Assembly (NCBI GenBank): GCA_029263855.1
Contig: JAJUFC010000007.1
Location: 109,392-173,391, forward strand
From: Candidatus Thermochlorobacteriaceae bacterium
GTDB taxonomy: Bacteria > Bacteroidota > Chlorobiia > Chlorobiales > Thermochlorobacteraceae
Direction: 5' to 3'
DNA length: 64,000 nt
Under the pieces are notes generated by a model that was not told the DNA's origin, made no database searches, and worked only from the letters and a program-made list of their open reading frames with translations. Each line of letters starts with the position of its first letter. Position 1 is the first letter of the stretch. The position numbers were made by a program, and so were the translations under genes. Below are positions 27,665 through 37,000 of the stretch, piece after piece.

Positions 27665-30600
27665 ATGAAAAAGTCTCGCTACAGTTTTTTTGTGATGATG
27701 GTCGCGCTTTTGTCGGTGTTTTTCGCCGATGCCTCTGCGCAAGTCATCTCGATTGATTCTGCACGCGCCTTGCCGCGCACCTCTACCGACACCGTTACGG
27801 TCGAAGGCATCGTTACGCGCGCGCGCAATCGCATTGCGTATATCCAAGATGCGACGGGCGGCATCGCGATTTTCCAAGCGAGCGGCGCGTTCCGCGATTC
27901 CATCAACGCGCGCAAAATCGCGCCTGGCGACTTGCTTCGCGTGCGCGGTCGTCGCGGCGATTTCAACAATCTTACCCAACTCAATCCCGCCACGACGGGC
28001 TTTACGTTCACGGTCGTCTCGCGCAACAACCCGCTTCCCGCGCCCGTTACCATCACGGTTCAAGAAATGGTTCAGAACGGCGAGGCTTACGAGTGCGAAC
28101 TTGTTCGCATCAAGAATGTGAGTTTCGTGGGCGCGTCAGGGAACTTTGCGGCGAATGTCAGTTACAGGATTACCGACCCGACGGGGTTTATTGACACGCT
28201 CCGCACGGGCGGCACAGACACGACGCTCGTCAACGGGACGCCAATTCCGACAGGACAAGTAACCTTCGTGGGCGTGATGTCGCAGTTCGCTTCGCCAAAC
28301 ACGACCAACATCACCACATTTGGCTATCAAATCATTCCGTTTGAGACGAGCGACCTTCAAAATCGCTTCTTCCTCTCGATTCTTCACAATAACGACGGCG
28401 AATCGCGTCTTGTCGCCGCTGGCACGGGCAACCTTGCGAACTTTGGCGGCGTGGCGCATTTCAAAACGGTTGCCGACAGTTTGAAGCGACGCGCCAACGG
28501 CACGGGCAACGACTTCATTATGCTTTCCGCAGGCGACAACATTCTCGCGGGAACTGCCTTCGCCGCAAGCACGAATTCGGGCATCTCATATGACGGCATC
28601 GCGCTTGATTCGCTCAACTACGACGCCATCGTGCTTGGCAATCACGACTTTGATTTCGGACCCGATACGCTTGCGAAAATTATTAGCACGGTTCAAAATC
28701 CCGTCGTGCCGTTCATCTCGGCGAACCTCGATTTCACCAACGAACCTGTGCTTCAAAATTTGGTCAATCAAAACCGCATCGCAAAAAGCGTCGTGATTAA
28801 CCGTCGCGGTGAACGCATTGGCGTGATTGGTGCGACGACGGAACGATTGGCGGCGATTTCAAGCCCGCGCAACGTGATTGTCAATCAAGTTCGCCCCGCC
28901 GTTCAAGCCGAAGCGGCGTTGCTTCGCTCACAAGGCATCAATAAAATCATTCTCATTAGCCACCTTCAAAGCGTCCGAGAAGATTCGCTGTTGATTTCGC
29001 AACTTACGAATGCGGACAGCATTGACGTCGCCATCGCGGGCGGCGGCAGCGAAGTGTTGGCAAATGGCAATCCGCTCCTCGTGCCCGGCGACGTGATTCG
29101 CGGTCCGTATCCGACCGCCTTCCTCAACGCCAACAACACGCCGATTCCCGTCATTACGGCGCAAGGCGATTACCGCTATGTCGGTCGGTTGAGCATCGAG
29201 TTTGACGGAAACGGCAATTTGACGAGCATTGACACGGCAAATAGCGGACCTGTGCGCGTTTCGCGCGTTGCGCCCGACGCGGTTCAGCCTGAGCCGGGCT
29301 TGCTTCAAAACGTCGTAACGCCCGTCGCGAATTTCCAAGCGCAACTCGCGGCGACCGTCGTCGGCGTGAGCCAAGTGAATTTGGAAGGTCGTCGCAATCC
29401 AATTCGCACCCGCGAAACGAATCAAGGCAACTTGCTGGCTGACGCGCTCTTGTTCGAAGCGCGTCGTCTCGCGCCGAATTTCGGCTTGCCAAGACCGCTC
29501 GTCGCGCTTCAAAATGGCGGCGGCATTCGCAACGACAATGTGATTCCCGCCGGCAACATCACCGCGCAAAACACGTTCGACATCGCGCCGTTCAACAACT
29601 TCGTAACCATCGTGCCAAACGTGCCACGCGCGCAGTTCAAAGAAATTCTTGAAAATGCGTATTCGCGCATCGCCAATGTCGATGGTCGTTTCGCGCAAAT
29701 CGCGGGAATGCGCGTCGTGCTTGGAATGAACGCGACGCTCTATCCGCCGCGCGTGCAAGTCGACACCACAGGTTTGCCCGTAGGTAGTCAAAGCGGCGAG
29801 CGCGTCCGCGAAGCCGTCATTCTCTCGCAAAGCGGCGCGGATTCGCTCGTGATTATTCGCAACGGACAAGTGGTGGCTGGACCTGACATTGCGGTCGCCA
29901 CGATTGACTTCCTTGCGCGCCCGACAACCTCCAACCCGAACAGCGCAGGCGGCGACGGCTATCCGTTCAGAGGCTTGCCCTTCACGACGCTTGGCATCAC
30001 CTATCAAGCCGCACTTCAAAATTATATTGTCAATACCTTAGCCGGCACCATCACGGCATCGCGTTATCCTGAAGCGGGAAGCGGTCGCATCGTTCAAGCG
30101 CAAGTGGTTTCGTCCAACTCGCAAACGCCTAACACTGGCAACAGCACGACCACCTTCACGGGCACGAACTTCACTTTCACGGCGAACGTAACGACCACCG
30201 CGCCCGTCAATGTGAATTTCTTGCAAGAAGTCGTGCCAACGCCCGTCTTGCCGCTTCCAACAGGGGTTACGGTTGTAAGCCGATATTATTGGGAAGTTTC
30301 CGCGCCAGGCATCGTCTTCACGAATGGCAAAGTCAGTTTCCCGATTGCCAACCTTTCGGGCGTGCAAAATCCATCAGCCTTGCGCGTCTTGAAGCGCGAC
30401 AATTCGACTCAGCCTTGGCAAGACCTCGGCGGCACGATTGTCGGTCCAAATCTTGAAAGCGTTACGCCGTTCAACTCCTTCTCGCAATTCGCCATCGGTA
30501 GCGACGTGAGCAACTCGCTTCCCGTTGAACTTGCTTCTTTCACGGCGAAATCCGTCAATGACGGCGTGAAATTGGAATGGACGACGTCTTCCGAACTGAA

Positions 30601-31078
30601 CAACGACCGCTTTGAAATCGAGCGTAGCCTCGACCGCAGTTCGTTTGTAACGATTGGAACGGTTCGCGGCGCGGGCACGACGACCGAAGCGCAGTCGTAT
30701 TCCTTCATCGATAACGCCGCGCCCATCGGCAAACTTTACTACCGCTTGAAGCAAGTGGACTTTGACGGCACGGTCGATTACTCCAACATCGTTGAAGTCG
30801 TGAAGGAAAAGCCGACGTCGTTTGAACTGGCTCAAAACTATCCGAACCCGTTCAACCCCGCCACGACGATTAACTACCAACTTCCGACGAGCGCGATGGT
30901 TACGCTCAAAGTCTATGACGTGGTCGGTCGCGAAGTCGCCACGCTCGTGAACGCGCGTCAAGACGCGGGGCGCTACAACGTGGTCTTCAACGCCTCGACG
31001 CTTGCGAGCGGCGTGTATTTCTATCGTCTGCAAGCAGGCTCGTTTGTGGAAACGAAGAAAATGATGCTCGTGAAGTAA
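27665..31078 (+). CDS. Secreted 5'-nucleotidase-family metallophosphoesterase with T9SS sorting domain
   Basis: A 1,137-residue exported protein from ATG 27665. The signal peptide is ~1-26 (ends ASAQ). It is followed by an OB-fold-like domain (~27-230), a calcineurin-type phosphoesterase (~240-530) and a 5'-nucleotidase C-terminal domain (~560-830; NQGNLLADAL, LQNGGGIRND). A beta-sandwich region and a T9SS sorting domain (~1049-1137) complete it. Metal motifs: GDNILAG and GNHDFDFG are intact, the first motif is NNDGES (Asp-x-Glu rather than Asp-x-His), and the GHxH motif is replaced by AGGGSE. It probably hydrolyses nucleotides or nucleic acid ends outside the cell, possibly with altered chemistry. 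Confidence 0.83.
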   Translation: MKKSRYSFFVMMVALLSVFFADASAQVISIDSARALPRTSTDTVTVEGIVTRARNRIAYIQDATGGIAIFQASGAFRDSINARKIAPGDLLRVRGRRGDFNNLTQLNPATTGFTFTVVSRNNPLPAPVTITVQEMVQNGEAYECELVRIKNVSFVGASGNFAANVSYRITDPTGFIDTLRTGGTDTTLVNGTPIPTGQVTFVGVMSQFASPNTTNITTFGYQIIPFETSDLQNRFFLSILHNNDGESRLVAAGTGNLANFGGVAHFKTVADSLKRRANGTGNDFIMLSAGDNILAGTAFAASTNSGISYDGIALDSLNYDAIVLGNHDFDFGPDTLAKIISTVQNPVVPFISANLDFTNEPVLQNLVNQNRIAKSVVINRRGERIGVIGATTERLAAISSPRNVIVNQVRPAVQAEAALLRSQGINKIILISHLQSVREDSLLISQLTNADSIDVAIAGGGSEVLANGNPLLVPGDVIRGPYPTAFLNANNTPIPVITAQGDYRYVGRLSIEFDGNGNLTSIDTANSGPVRVSRVAPDAVQPEPGLLQNVVTPVANFQAQLAATVVGVSQVNLEGRRNPIRTRETNQGNLLADALLFEARRLAPNFGLPRPLVALQNGGGIRNDNVIPAGNITAQNTFDIAPFNNFVTIVPNVPRAQFKEILENAYSRIANVDGRFAQIAGMRVVLGMNATLYPPRVQVDTTGLPVGSQSGERVREAVILSQSGADSLVIIRNGQVVAGPDIAVATIDFLARPTTSNPNSAGGDGYPFRGLPFTTLGITYQAALQNYIVNTLAGTITASRYPEAGSGRIVQAQVVSSNSQTPNTGNSTTTFTGTNFTFTANVTTTAPVNVNFLQEVVPTPVLPLPTGVTVVSRYYWEVSAPGIVFTNGKVSFPIANLSGVQNPSALRVLKRDNSTQPWQDLGGTIVGPNLESVTPFNSFSQFAIGSDVSNSLPVELASFTAKSVNDGVKLEWTTSSELNNDRFEIERSLDRSSFVTIGTVRGAGTTTEAQSYSFIDNAAPIGKLYYRLKQVDFDGTVDYSNIVEVVKEKPTSFELAQNYPNPFNPATTINYQLPTSAMVTLKVYDVVGREVATLVNARQDAGRYNVVFNASTLASGVYFYRLQAGSFVETKKMMLVK
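30811..31078 (+). repeat. T9SS sorting-domain coding segment, copy 2
   Basis: It encodes FELAQNYPNPFNPATTI and ends KKMMLVK. It is close to 9100-9372 at both DNA and protein level. The two secreted proteins share no other domain, so the tail behaves as an exchangeable module. Confidence 0.8.
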
Positions 31079-31107
31079 TTAGGGGCAACGGTCATTGAAA
31101 ACAAAAG

Positions 31108-31133
31108 AGGGCGGATAACTTCCGCCCTTTTTT
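31108..31133 (+). terminator. Rho-independent terminator after the secreted nucleotidase
   Basis: A perfect 8-bp stem AGGGCGGA (31108-31115) / TCCGCCCT (31121-31128) with loop TAACT is followed by a T run. Confidence 0.88.
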
Positions 31134-31204
31134 GTTTTGCGCTCAACGATTTGCGACTCCACGCCTGCTTTCCCTGACCAAAGAAACCGAAGAGACTCGA
31201 GTTT

Positions 31205-31627
31205 TTATTTAATCAAAATCGCGAACCCTGCCTGCTCGAAATCCGAATCAACCGCCAACGCTTCTTGAATCCCTCGCTCTTTCATAACCTCAAACGAAAT
31301 GCAGTCGCACAAACTCCATTTTTTATCTAATCGCTCGCAAAATAGTCGATACCCCTTTTTGTAGAGCGACTCTGAAAGCGGAACCACTTCGACGAATTTG
31401 TCTCGCTCAACGCCATTGAGCAATTGAATACCCTTTTGCTTCAAGGTTGGCTTTGAAAAATGCCTCGCAACTTCAATTAACACTGGGCGCGTCGTAACAA
31501 AAGAGATTTCGCGTCGATTGCGCGCGACGTTCATTTCGTCAAGCGTTTTCAACGCCTTTTCGTGATGCATATCACGCTCAGAGGCGAGCGCGATAAAATA
31601 TCCTGAATCGATAAAGACGACTTTCAT
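31205..31627 (-). CDS. PIN-domain toxin (VapC-like)
   Basis: A 140-residue PIN-fold ribonuclease. The acidic site is complete: Asp7 (VFIDSGYF), Glu52 (VLIEVARH), Asp108 (LCDCISF) and Asp127/Asp129 (VDSDF). Its ATG overlaps the TGA of the small gene before it by 4 nt (ATGA), the usual layout with the antitoxin first. VapC toxins cleave tRNA or rRNA; the exact target cannot be read from sequence. Confidence 0.88.
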   Translation of the reverse strand: MKVVFIDSGYFIALASERDMHHEKALKTLDEMNVARNRREISFVTTRPVLIEVARHFSKPTLKQKGIQLLNGVERDKFVEVVPLSESLYKKGYRLFCERLDKKWSLCDCISFEVMKERGIQEALAVDSDFEQAGFAILIK

Positions 31628-31830
31628 TCGCTCGGTAACTCTTTATGCGTTACCGAGAAGTTTTCGGGAAATTCGTTGATGCGCAGTTGAGCCGCCTTCT
31701 CGAAACAGTTTTCGCTTTCCGAATTTATGCTTTTTTCAACGATGACTTCCACCGTTTCGCCCTCTTCAAGTTCAGGCGTTTCAATGCGAATCGCGCCGTT
31801 CTTTACGACGGCGATATACTTCTTGGACAT
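31624..31830 (-). CDS. Antitoxin partner of the PIN toxin
   Basis: A 68-residue acidic protein from ATG 31830, overlapping the toxin start by 4 nt. The N-terminal part (SKKYIAVVKNGAIRIETPEL) resembles the short beta-hairpin start of AbrB/DUF104-type antitoxins; the C-terminus is charged and likely wraps the toxin. The assignment rests mainly on size, order and overlap. It starts 14 nt after the truncated clpB gene. Confidence 0.72.
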   Translation of the reverse strand: MSKKYIAVVKNGAIRIETPELEEGETVEVIVEKSINSESENCFEKAAQLRINEFPENFSVTHKELPSE

Positions 31831-31843
31831 TGGTTTCGCTTTG

Positions 31844-33160
31844 TTAAGGGTTTTTCTTCACAAATTCAATTTGTCGGTTTGAGTCCAGCCGCGCCTCAAC
31901 GATGTCGCCTTCGGCGATTTCGCCTTTCAAGATTTTTTCGGCGAGCGCGTTGGTGATGTAGCGTTGCATCACGCGCTTCAAGGGACGCGCGCCGAAGGTT
32001 GGGTCGTAGCCTAGTTGCGCCAGCCAATCTTTCGCTTCTTCCGAAAGGGTAAGCGTGATGTTCTGCTTTGCCGCCGTTTGCGCGATGCGTTGAAATTGAA
32101 TGTCGACGATCGCCGTAATCTCGTCTCGCGTCAGCGGCGAGAACATAATGACTTCATCGATGCGGTTGAGAAATTCGGGTCGCAATTTTCGGCGCAAGAG
32201 TTCGAAGAGTTCCATTCGCAAGCGCGACATCACCTCTTGGCGATTGTCGTCGTTCATCAGCGCGGTTTGGTCTTGAATGAGTTGCGAACCGATGTTGGAC
32301 GTCATAATGATAATCGTGTTTTTGAAATTGACCGTATGCCCTTTGTTGTCGGTCAATCGCCCGTCGTCCAAGACTTGCAAGAGAATGTTGAAGACGTCGG
32401 GGTGAGCCTTTTCGATTTCGTCGAGCAAGACGACGCTGAACGGACGGCGACGCACGGCTTCGGTCAGTTGCCCGCCTTCGTCGTATCCAACATAGCCGGG
32501 CGGCGCGCCAATGAGCCGCGAAACGCTGTGGGCTTCCATATACTCCGACATATCAATGCGCACGAGCGCGTTTTCGTCGTCGAAGAGATACTCGGCTAAA
32601 CTGCGGGCGAGTTCGGTTTTGCCAACGCCCGTCGTGCCCAAAAAGATGAACGAGCCGATGGGCTTGCGCTCGTCGGAAAGCCCTGACTTCGCTCGGCGCA
32701 CGGCTTCCGAGATGGCTTTGACGGCTTCGGTTTGTCCAACGACGCGCTTGCCGAGTTCTTTTTCCATTTCCAACAATTTCTGCCGCTCCGATTGAAGCAT
32801 TTTGGAGACGGGAATGCCCGTCCACTTGGCGATGACTTCAGCGATTTCATTGGCGGTGATTTCTTCTTTCATCATCGCGCCGTTTTTTTGCAACTCCTCC
32901 ATTTTCGCTTTTGCCGCGTCCAACTGCTTTTGGAGCGTAACGATTCTGCCGTAACGAATTTCGGCGACCTTGCCCAAATCGCCTTGACGCTCGGCTTCTT
33001 CGGCATCGACTTTGGCTTGCTCAATGTCGGATTTCAACTTTCGGATTTCCGTGATGACGGCTTTTTCATTTTGCCATTTGGCTTGGATTCGCGCTTGCTC
33101 TTCGCGCAAATCGGCAAGTTCTTTTTCTATTTCGGCTAAACGAAGTTCGGTGCTGTTCAT
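31844..33160 (-). CDS. clpB: ClpB-like disaggregase lacking the N-domain and first ATPase domain
   Basis: A 438-residue protein matching only the C-terminal half of ClpB (normally ~860 aa). Residues 1-95 are the second part of the coiled-coil middle domain. The second AAA+ module follows: TGIPVSKM, Walker A GTTGVGKT (175-182), Walker [12 protein letters not shown], sensor TSNIGS, and the C-terminal GARPLKRV. The frame is open for ~15 codons upstream but carries no ClpB sequence, then stops at 33206, and ATG 33160 is a clean start. It may be a split or reduced chaperone, or the surviving half of a deleted gene. The open frame and intact ATPase motifs argue against decay. Confidence 0.88.
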   Translation of the reverse strand: MNSTELRLAEIEKELADLREEQARIQAKWQNEKAVITEIRKLKSDIEQAKVDAEEAERQGDLGKVAEIRYGRIVTLQKQLDAAKAKMEELQKNGAMMKEEITANEIAEVIAKWTGIPVSKMLQSERQKLLEMEKELGKRVVGQTEAVKAISEAVRRAKSGLSDERKPIGSFIFLGTTGVGKTELARSLAEYLFDDENALVRIDMSEYMEAHSVSRLIGAPPGYVGYDEGGQLTEAVRRRPFSVVLLDEIEKAHPDVFNILLQVLDDGRLTDNKGHTVNFKNTIIIMTSNIGSQLIQDQTALMNDDNRQEVMSRLRMELFELLRRKLRPEFLNRIDEVIMFSPLTRDEITAIVDIQFQRIAQTAAKQNITLTLSEEAKDWLAQLGYDPTFGARPLKRVMQRYITNALAEKILKGEIAEGDIVEARLDSNRQIEFVKKNP

Positions 33161-33333
33161 GGTTTGAAATGCGTTTGTTTTAAGGTTTATTGTTTTGAAA
33201 CAAATTCAAGCGAATTACCGTGCTTGGCTCTTTTCGTCTAAATCGGCGCATGTGTTTCGGCATCATGTTTTTATGAAGCGAATGAATTGCTTACGTTTAT
33301 CACAGTCCAACAATTATACTGAAAGAACTTAAT

Positions 33334-33888
33334 ATGGAGTTTTTCGGCATACCAACTTCAAACGAAGATACAGGAAAAAAGTATCAGGAAGCCATCAGAG
33401 AGATTCGCGTGATTATCATCAATGTTGACGGCGTTTTGACTGATGGCTACATTCAATACACGGAATCGGGCGATGAAATCAAGACGTTTTACGCACGCGA
33501 TGGCTTTGCGATTCGCGAGGCAATGAAACAAGGCTTGAAGGTAACGGTGATTTCAGAGCGGCAATCGCGTGCCACCATGCGCCGCTTGATTGAACTTGGC
33601 GTAACGGACATTTACCTCGGCATTCGCAACAAATTCGAAACCTATCAAGAACTCAAACTGCTCTATCAAGTCGAAGACAAACACTGCCTCTACATCGGCG
33701 ACGACATTTCCGACCTGCCCGTTTTAGAGAAAGTCGGTTTTTCCTGCGCGCCCATCAACGCGATTGATTACCTGCGCAATCGCGTCGCGTATCTTTCTCC
33801 CTACGAGGGCGGAAAAGGGTGCGTGCGCGACGTGCTCGAAACCGTGTTAATCGAACAAGGCAAGTGGAAGTATTATCAAGAGCCTTAA
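33334..33888 (+). CDS. kdsC: KdsC-like HAD protein with Asp-to-Asn change at the nucleophile
   Basis: KdsC dephosphorylates Kdo-8-phosphate in LPS core synthesis. The 184-residue protein matches the family in size and layout: motif I region INVDGVLTDG (29-38), GIRNKFETY (Lys), GDDISDLPVL (motif IV) and the C-terminal EGGKGCVRDV tail. In motif I, however, the first Asp, which is the phospho-accepting nucleophile of all HAD phosphatases, is Asn30 (codon AAT at 33421-33423). Asp32 is retained. Motif II reads ISERQS instead of ITGRxS. It may be inactive, regulatory or a paralogue. kdsA lies 6.4 kb downstream. Confidence 0.82.
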   Translation: MEFFGIPTSNEDTGKKYQEAIREIRVIIINVDGVLTDGYIQYTESGDEIKTFYARDGFAIREAMKQGLKVTVISERQSRATMRRLIELGVTDIYLGIRNKFETYQELKLLYQVEDKHCLYIGDDISDLPVLEKVGFSCAPINAIDYLRNRVAYLSPYEGGKGCVRDVLETVLIEQGKWKYYQEP

Positions 33889-33930
33889 ACATCAAGACAT
33901 CATTAGAACATCATTCCCCATTTTTTCGTT

Positions 33931-33965
33931 AAGGCGATTCAGGCAGAATCGCTTTTGTTTTTTTG
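33931..33965 (+). terminator. Rho-independent terminator after kdsC
   Basis: The stem GCGATTC (33934-33940) / GAATCGC (33946-33952), extendable by A-T and G-U pairs, has a 5-nt loop and is followed by TTTTGTTTTTTTT. Confidence 0.78.
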
Positions 33966-34037
33966 ATTGAACAAGCACGGCGGAATGCTTACATTCGCCT
34001 TCTAAACGCATACTGCGTAATTAAATATGCTCCAACC

Positions 34038-37000
34038 ATGACAACTGAACTTGAACAACTTCTCGTTGAAATTTTCGGCGCGAATACGCCTTTCGTCAAA
34101 GAACTTTTCGCCGAATATGAAACGAATCCAACCGCTGTTAAAGAAAATTGGCGAACCTTTTTTGAGGACTTAAAATCGAACAAACTCAACCTTCTTGCGC
34201 TCGAGACCGATAAGCAACGAAGCGCGAACTTCTTGCAGAAATCACTCTTCGGGAATGGACAAGGCAACGGTCATTCCGAAAATGGAAAGCCTGATGGTTC
34301 AAAACGCGAGCAAGGGAACGCCGTTTCGGCGCAAGTGGCGCAACGCCTCACATCGAGTTTTGCCTCGCTTGAAGCGGCAGGATTAACGAAAGAAGACCAA
34401 GCCATCGCGCTTTCAGGCGTGCCGCTTCGCATTGTTGAGAACATGGAGCAAAGCCTTTCCGTGCCGACGGCGACCTCGTTCAGAACCATTCCCGTCAAGG
34501 TGTTGGAAGAAAATCGCGTCATCATCAATCAACATCTTTCCGCCATATCGAAGGGCAAAATCGCCTTCACGCACATCATCGCTTGGGCGATTGTTCAAGC
34601 CGTTAAGAAATATCCGTCGCTCAACTGCACCTACGCCAATGTTGACGGAAAGTCATACAAGATTGCTCACAAACACATCAACATTGGGCTTGCCGTCGAT
34701 ATGACGAAGAAAGACGGCTCGCGCTCGCTCGTCGTGCCGAACATCAAGGCGGCGGAGCAAATGAACTTCTCGCAGTTCTTCGATGCCTACAACGCGCTCG
34801 TCAGAAAGGCGCGCGAGAACAAACTCGCGCCCGACGATTTTCTTGGCACCACCGTTTCGCTGACGAATCCAGGCACGATTGGCACCGTCGCTTCCGTGCC
34901 GCGCTTGATGATGGGGCAAGGGCTGATTATCGCCACAGGCGCGATTGATTATCCCGCCGAATATCAAGCAATGTCGCCTACGCTACTGACGCAACTCGGC
35001 ATCAGCAAAGTAATGCAGATGACGTCGACTTACGACCATCGCATCATTCAGGGAGCGGAGTCGGGCGAACTGCTCGCCACGATTCACAAAATGCTGACGG
35101 CGGAAGACGAAACCTTTTACGACGCGATTTTCGCGGATTTGAAATCCCCATATCGTCCTTGGCGCAGGCAGGTCGATAAAAACCCGCTCTCGCTCGGCGG
35201 CGCGCCGCGCATCGAGGAACTCGTCGAAAAGCAAGCCCGCGTGATGCAGATGATTAACTCGTATCGCGTGCGCGGTCATCTTATTGCAAACATCAACCCG
35301 CTTGGCTACGAGCCGAAGTATCACCCCGAACTCGACCCCGAATTTTACGGCTTTACGATGTGGGATTACGACCGCGAATTTCTCTCGATGAGTTTCGGAA
35401 AAAAAGACACGATGACCCTTCGCGAAATCGTCAGACTGCTCCGCTCGGCTTACTGCGAAAAAATCGGCGTTGAGTTTATGCACATTCAATCGCTCGAACA
35501 AAAAAAGTGGATTCAACAGCGCATCGAGGACAAAGAACGTCAGGTTCAATTCAGCAAGGAAGACAAGATTGAAATTCTCAAAGACATCACCCGCGCCGAA
35601 GGCTTCGAGCGATACTTGCAGACGAAATTTCTCGGACACAAACGCTTTTCCGTCGAGGGCGGCGAAACGGCGATTGCCATTATGGATTATCTCGTTTTGG
35701 AGTCGACCAAATACGGCACGAAGGAAGTCGTGATGGGCATGGCGCATCGCGGCAGAATCAACGTGCTGACGAACGTGATTGGCAAGCCTTACGAAGCGCT
35801 CTTCGCCGAGTTTGAAGGCAAGCAACTGCCGATGGCGGAAAAAGACCTCGCGCAAGGTTCGGGCGACGTGAAATATCACTTGGGCGCGACGGGCATTCGC
35901 GAGACGGACGACGGCAAGACCGTGCGCGTTTCAATGTCGCCGAACCCAAGCCACCTCGAAGCCGTCAATCCCGTCGTCGAAGGCATCGTGCGCGCCAAGC
36001 AAGACCGCGCCAACGATGCGGAGAAGAAAGACATCATTCCGATTCTCATTCACGGCGACGCGGCGTTTGCGGGTCAGGGCGTGGTCGCCGAAACGCTGAA
36101 TATGTCGCAACTGCGCGGCTACGGCACGGGCGGCACGATTCACCTCATCATCAACAATCAAATCGGCTTCACCACCACGCCCGAAGACGCGCGCTCGACG
36201 CTTTACGCCAGCGATGTCGCAAAAATGATTCAAGCTCCGATTTTTCACGTGAACGGCGACGACCCCGAAGCGTGCATTCGCGTCGCCAAACTCGCGCTCG
36301 ATTTCCGAATGACCTTCAAGACTGACGTCGTCATCGATATGCTCTGCTTCCGAAAATACGGACACAACGAGGGCGACGACCCCAGTTACACCCAACCGCT
36401 TCTTTACGAAAAAATCAAAACCCACCCCGGCGTGCGCGAAGTCTACGCCAATCAACTCATTCGCGAAGAGGTCATCACGCAAGAGGAATCCGACGCGCTC
36501 AACGAAGCGTTCAAAAAAGAACTCGACCATGCGCATGAGCGCGCCAAACAGGTTGTCGCCAAAGAGCAAACGCAATCGCTCAACAAACCCGATTTGATGC
36601 TCGCCGTCGAAGACGACCAAATCGCCGAGAAGTATCGCCAACGCAATCCCGATACGCGCGTCGACTTGCAGACGCTTCAAGCCGTCGCCCGCGCCTCGCT
36701 TTCGTTCCCCGACGGGTTTAATGTCCACCCGAAATTGCTTCAACAATTTTTCAAGAAGCGCGAAGGCGCGTTAGGCACTGACGCGACGAGTTATCAAGTG
36801 GATTGGGCGTTTGCCGAAACGCTCGCCTTCGGTTCGCTCTTGCTTGAAGGCTATCCCGTGAGGCTTTCGGGGCAAGATTCCACGCGCGGCACGTTCTCGC
36901 AACGGCACTTGGGCGTGGTCGATGTCCAAACGGGCGAAGAATACATTATGCTTCAACACATCGCGCCGAAATTCGCGCCAACGCAAGCGCCGTTTTATGT

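Noticed and set aside
28928..31033. Minus-strand ORFs of 363 and 219 codons opposite the nucleotidase gene
   Set aside because: Arg/His/Val-rich shadow translations; the sense frame has full domain content.
34983..36746. Minus-strand ORFs of 298 and 271 codons opposite kgd
   Set aside because: Antisense shadows; sense strand encodes a fully conserved E1 domain.
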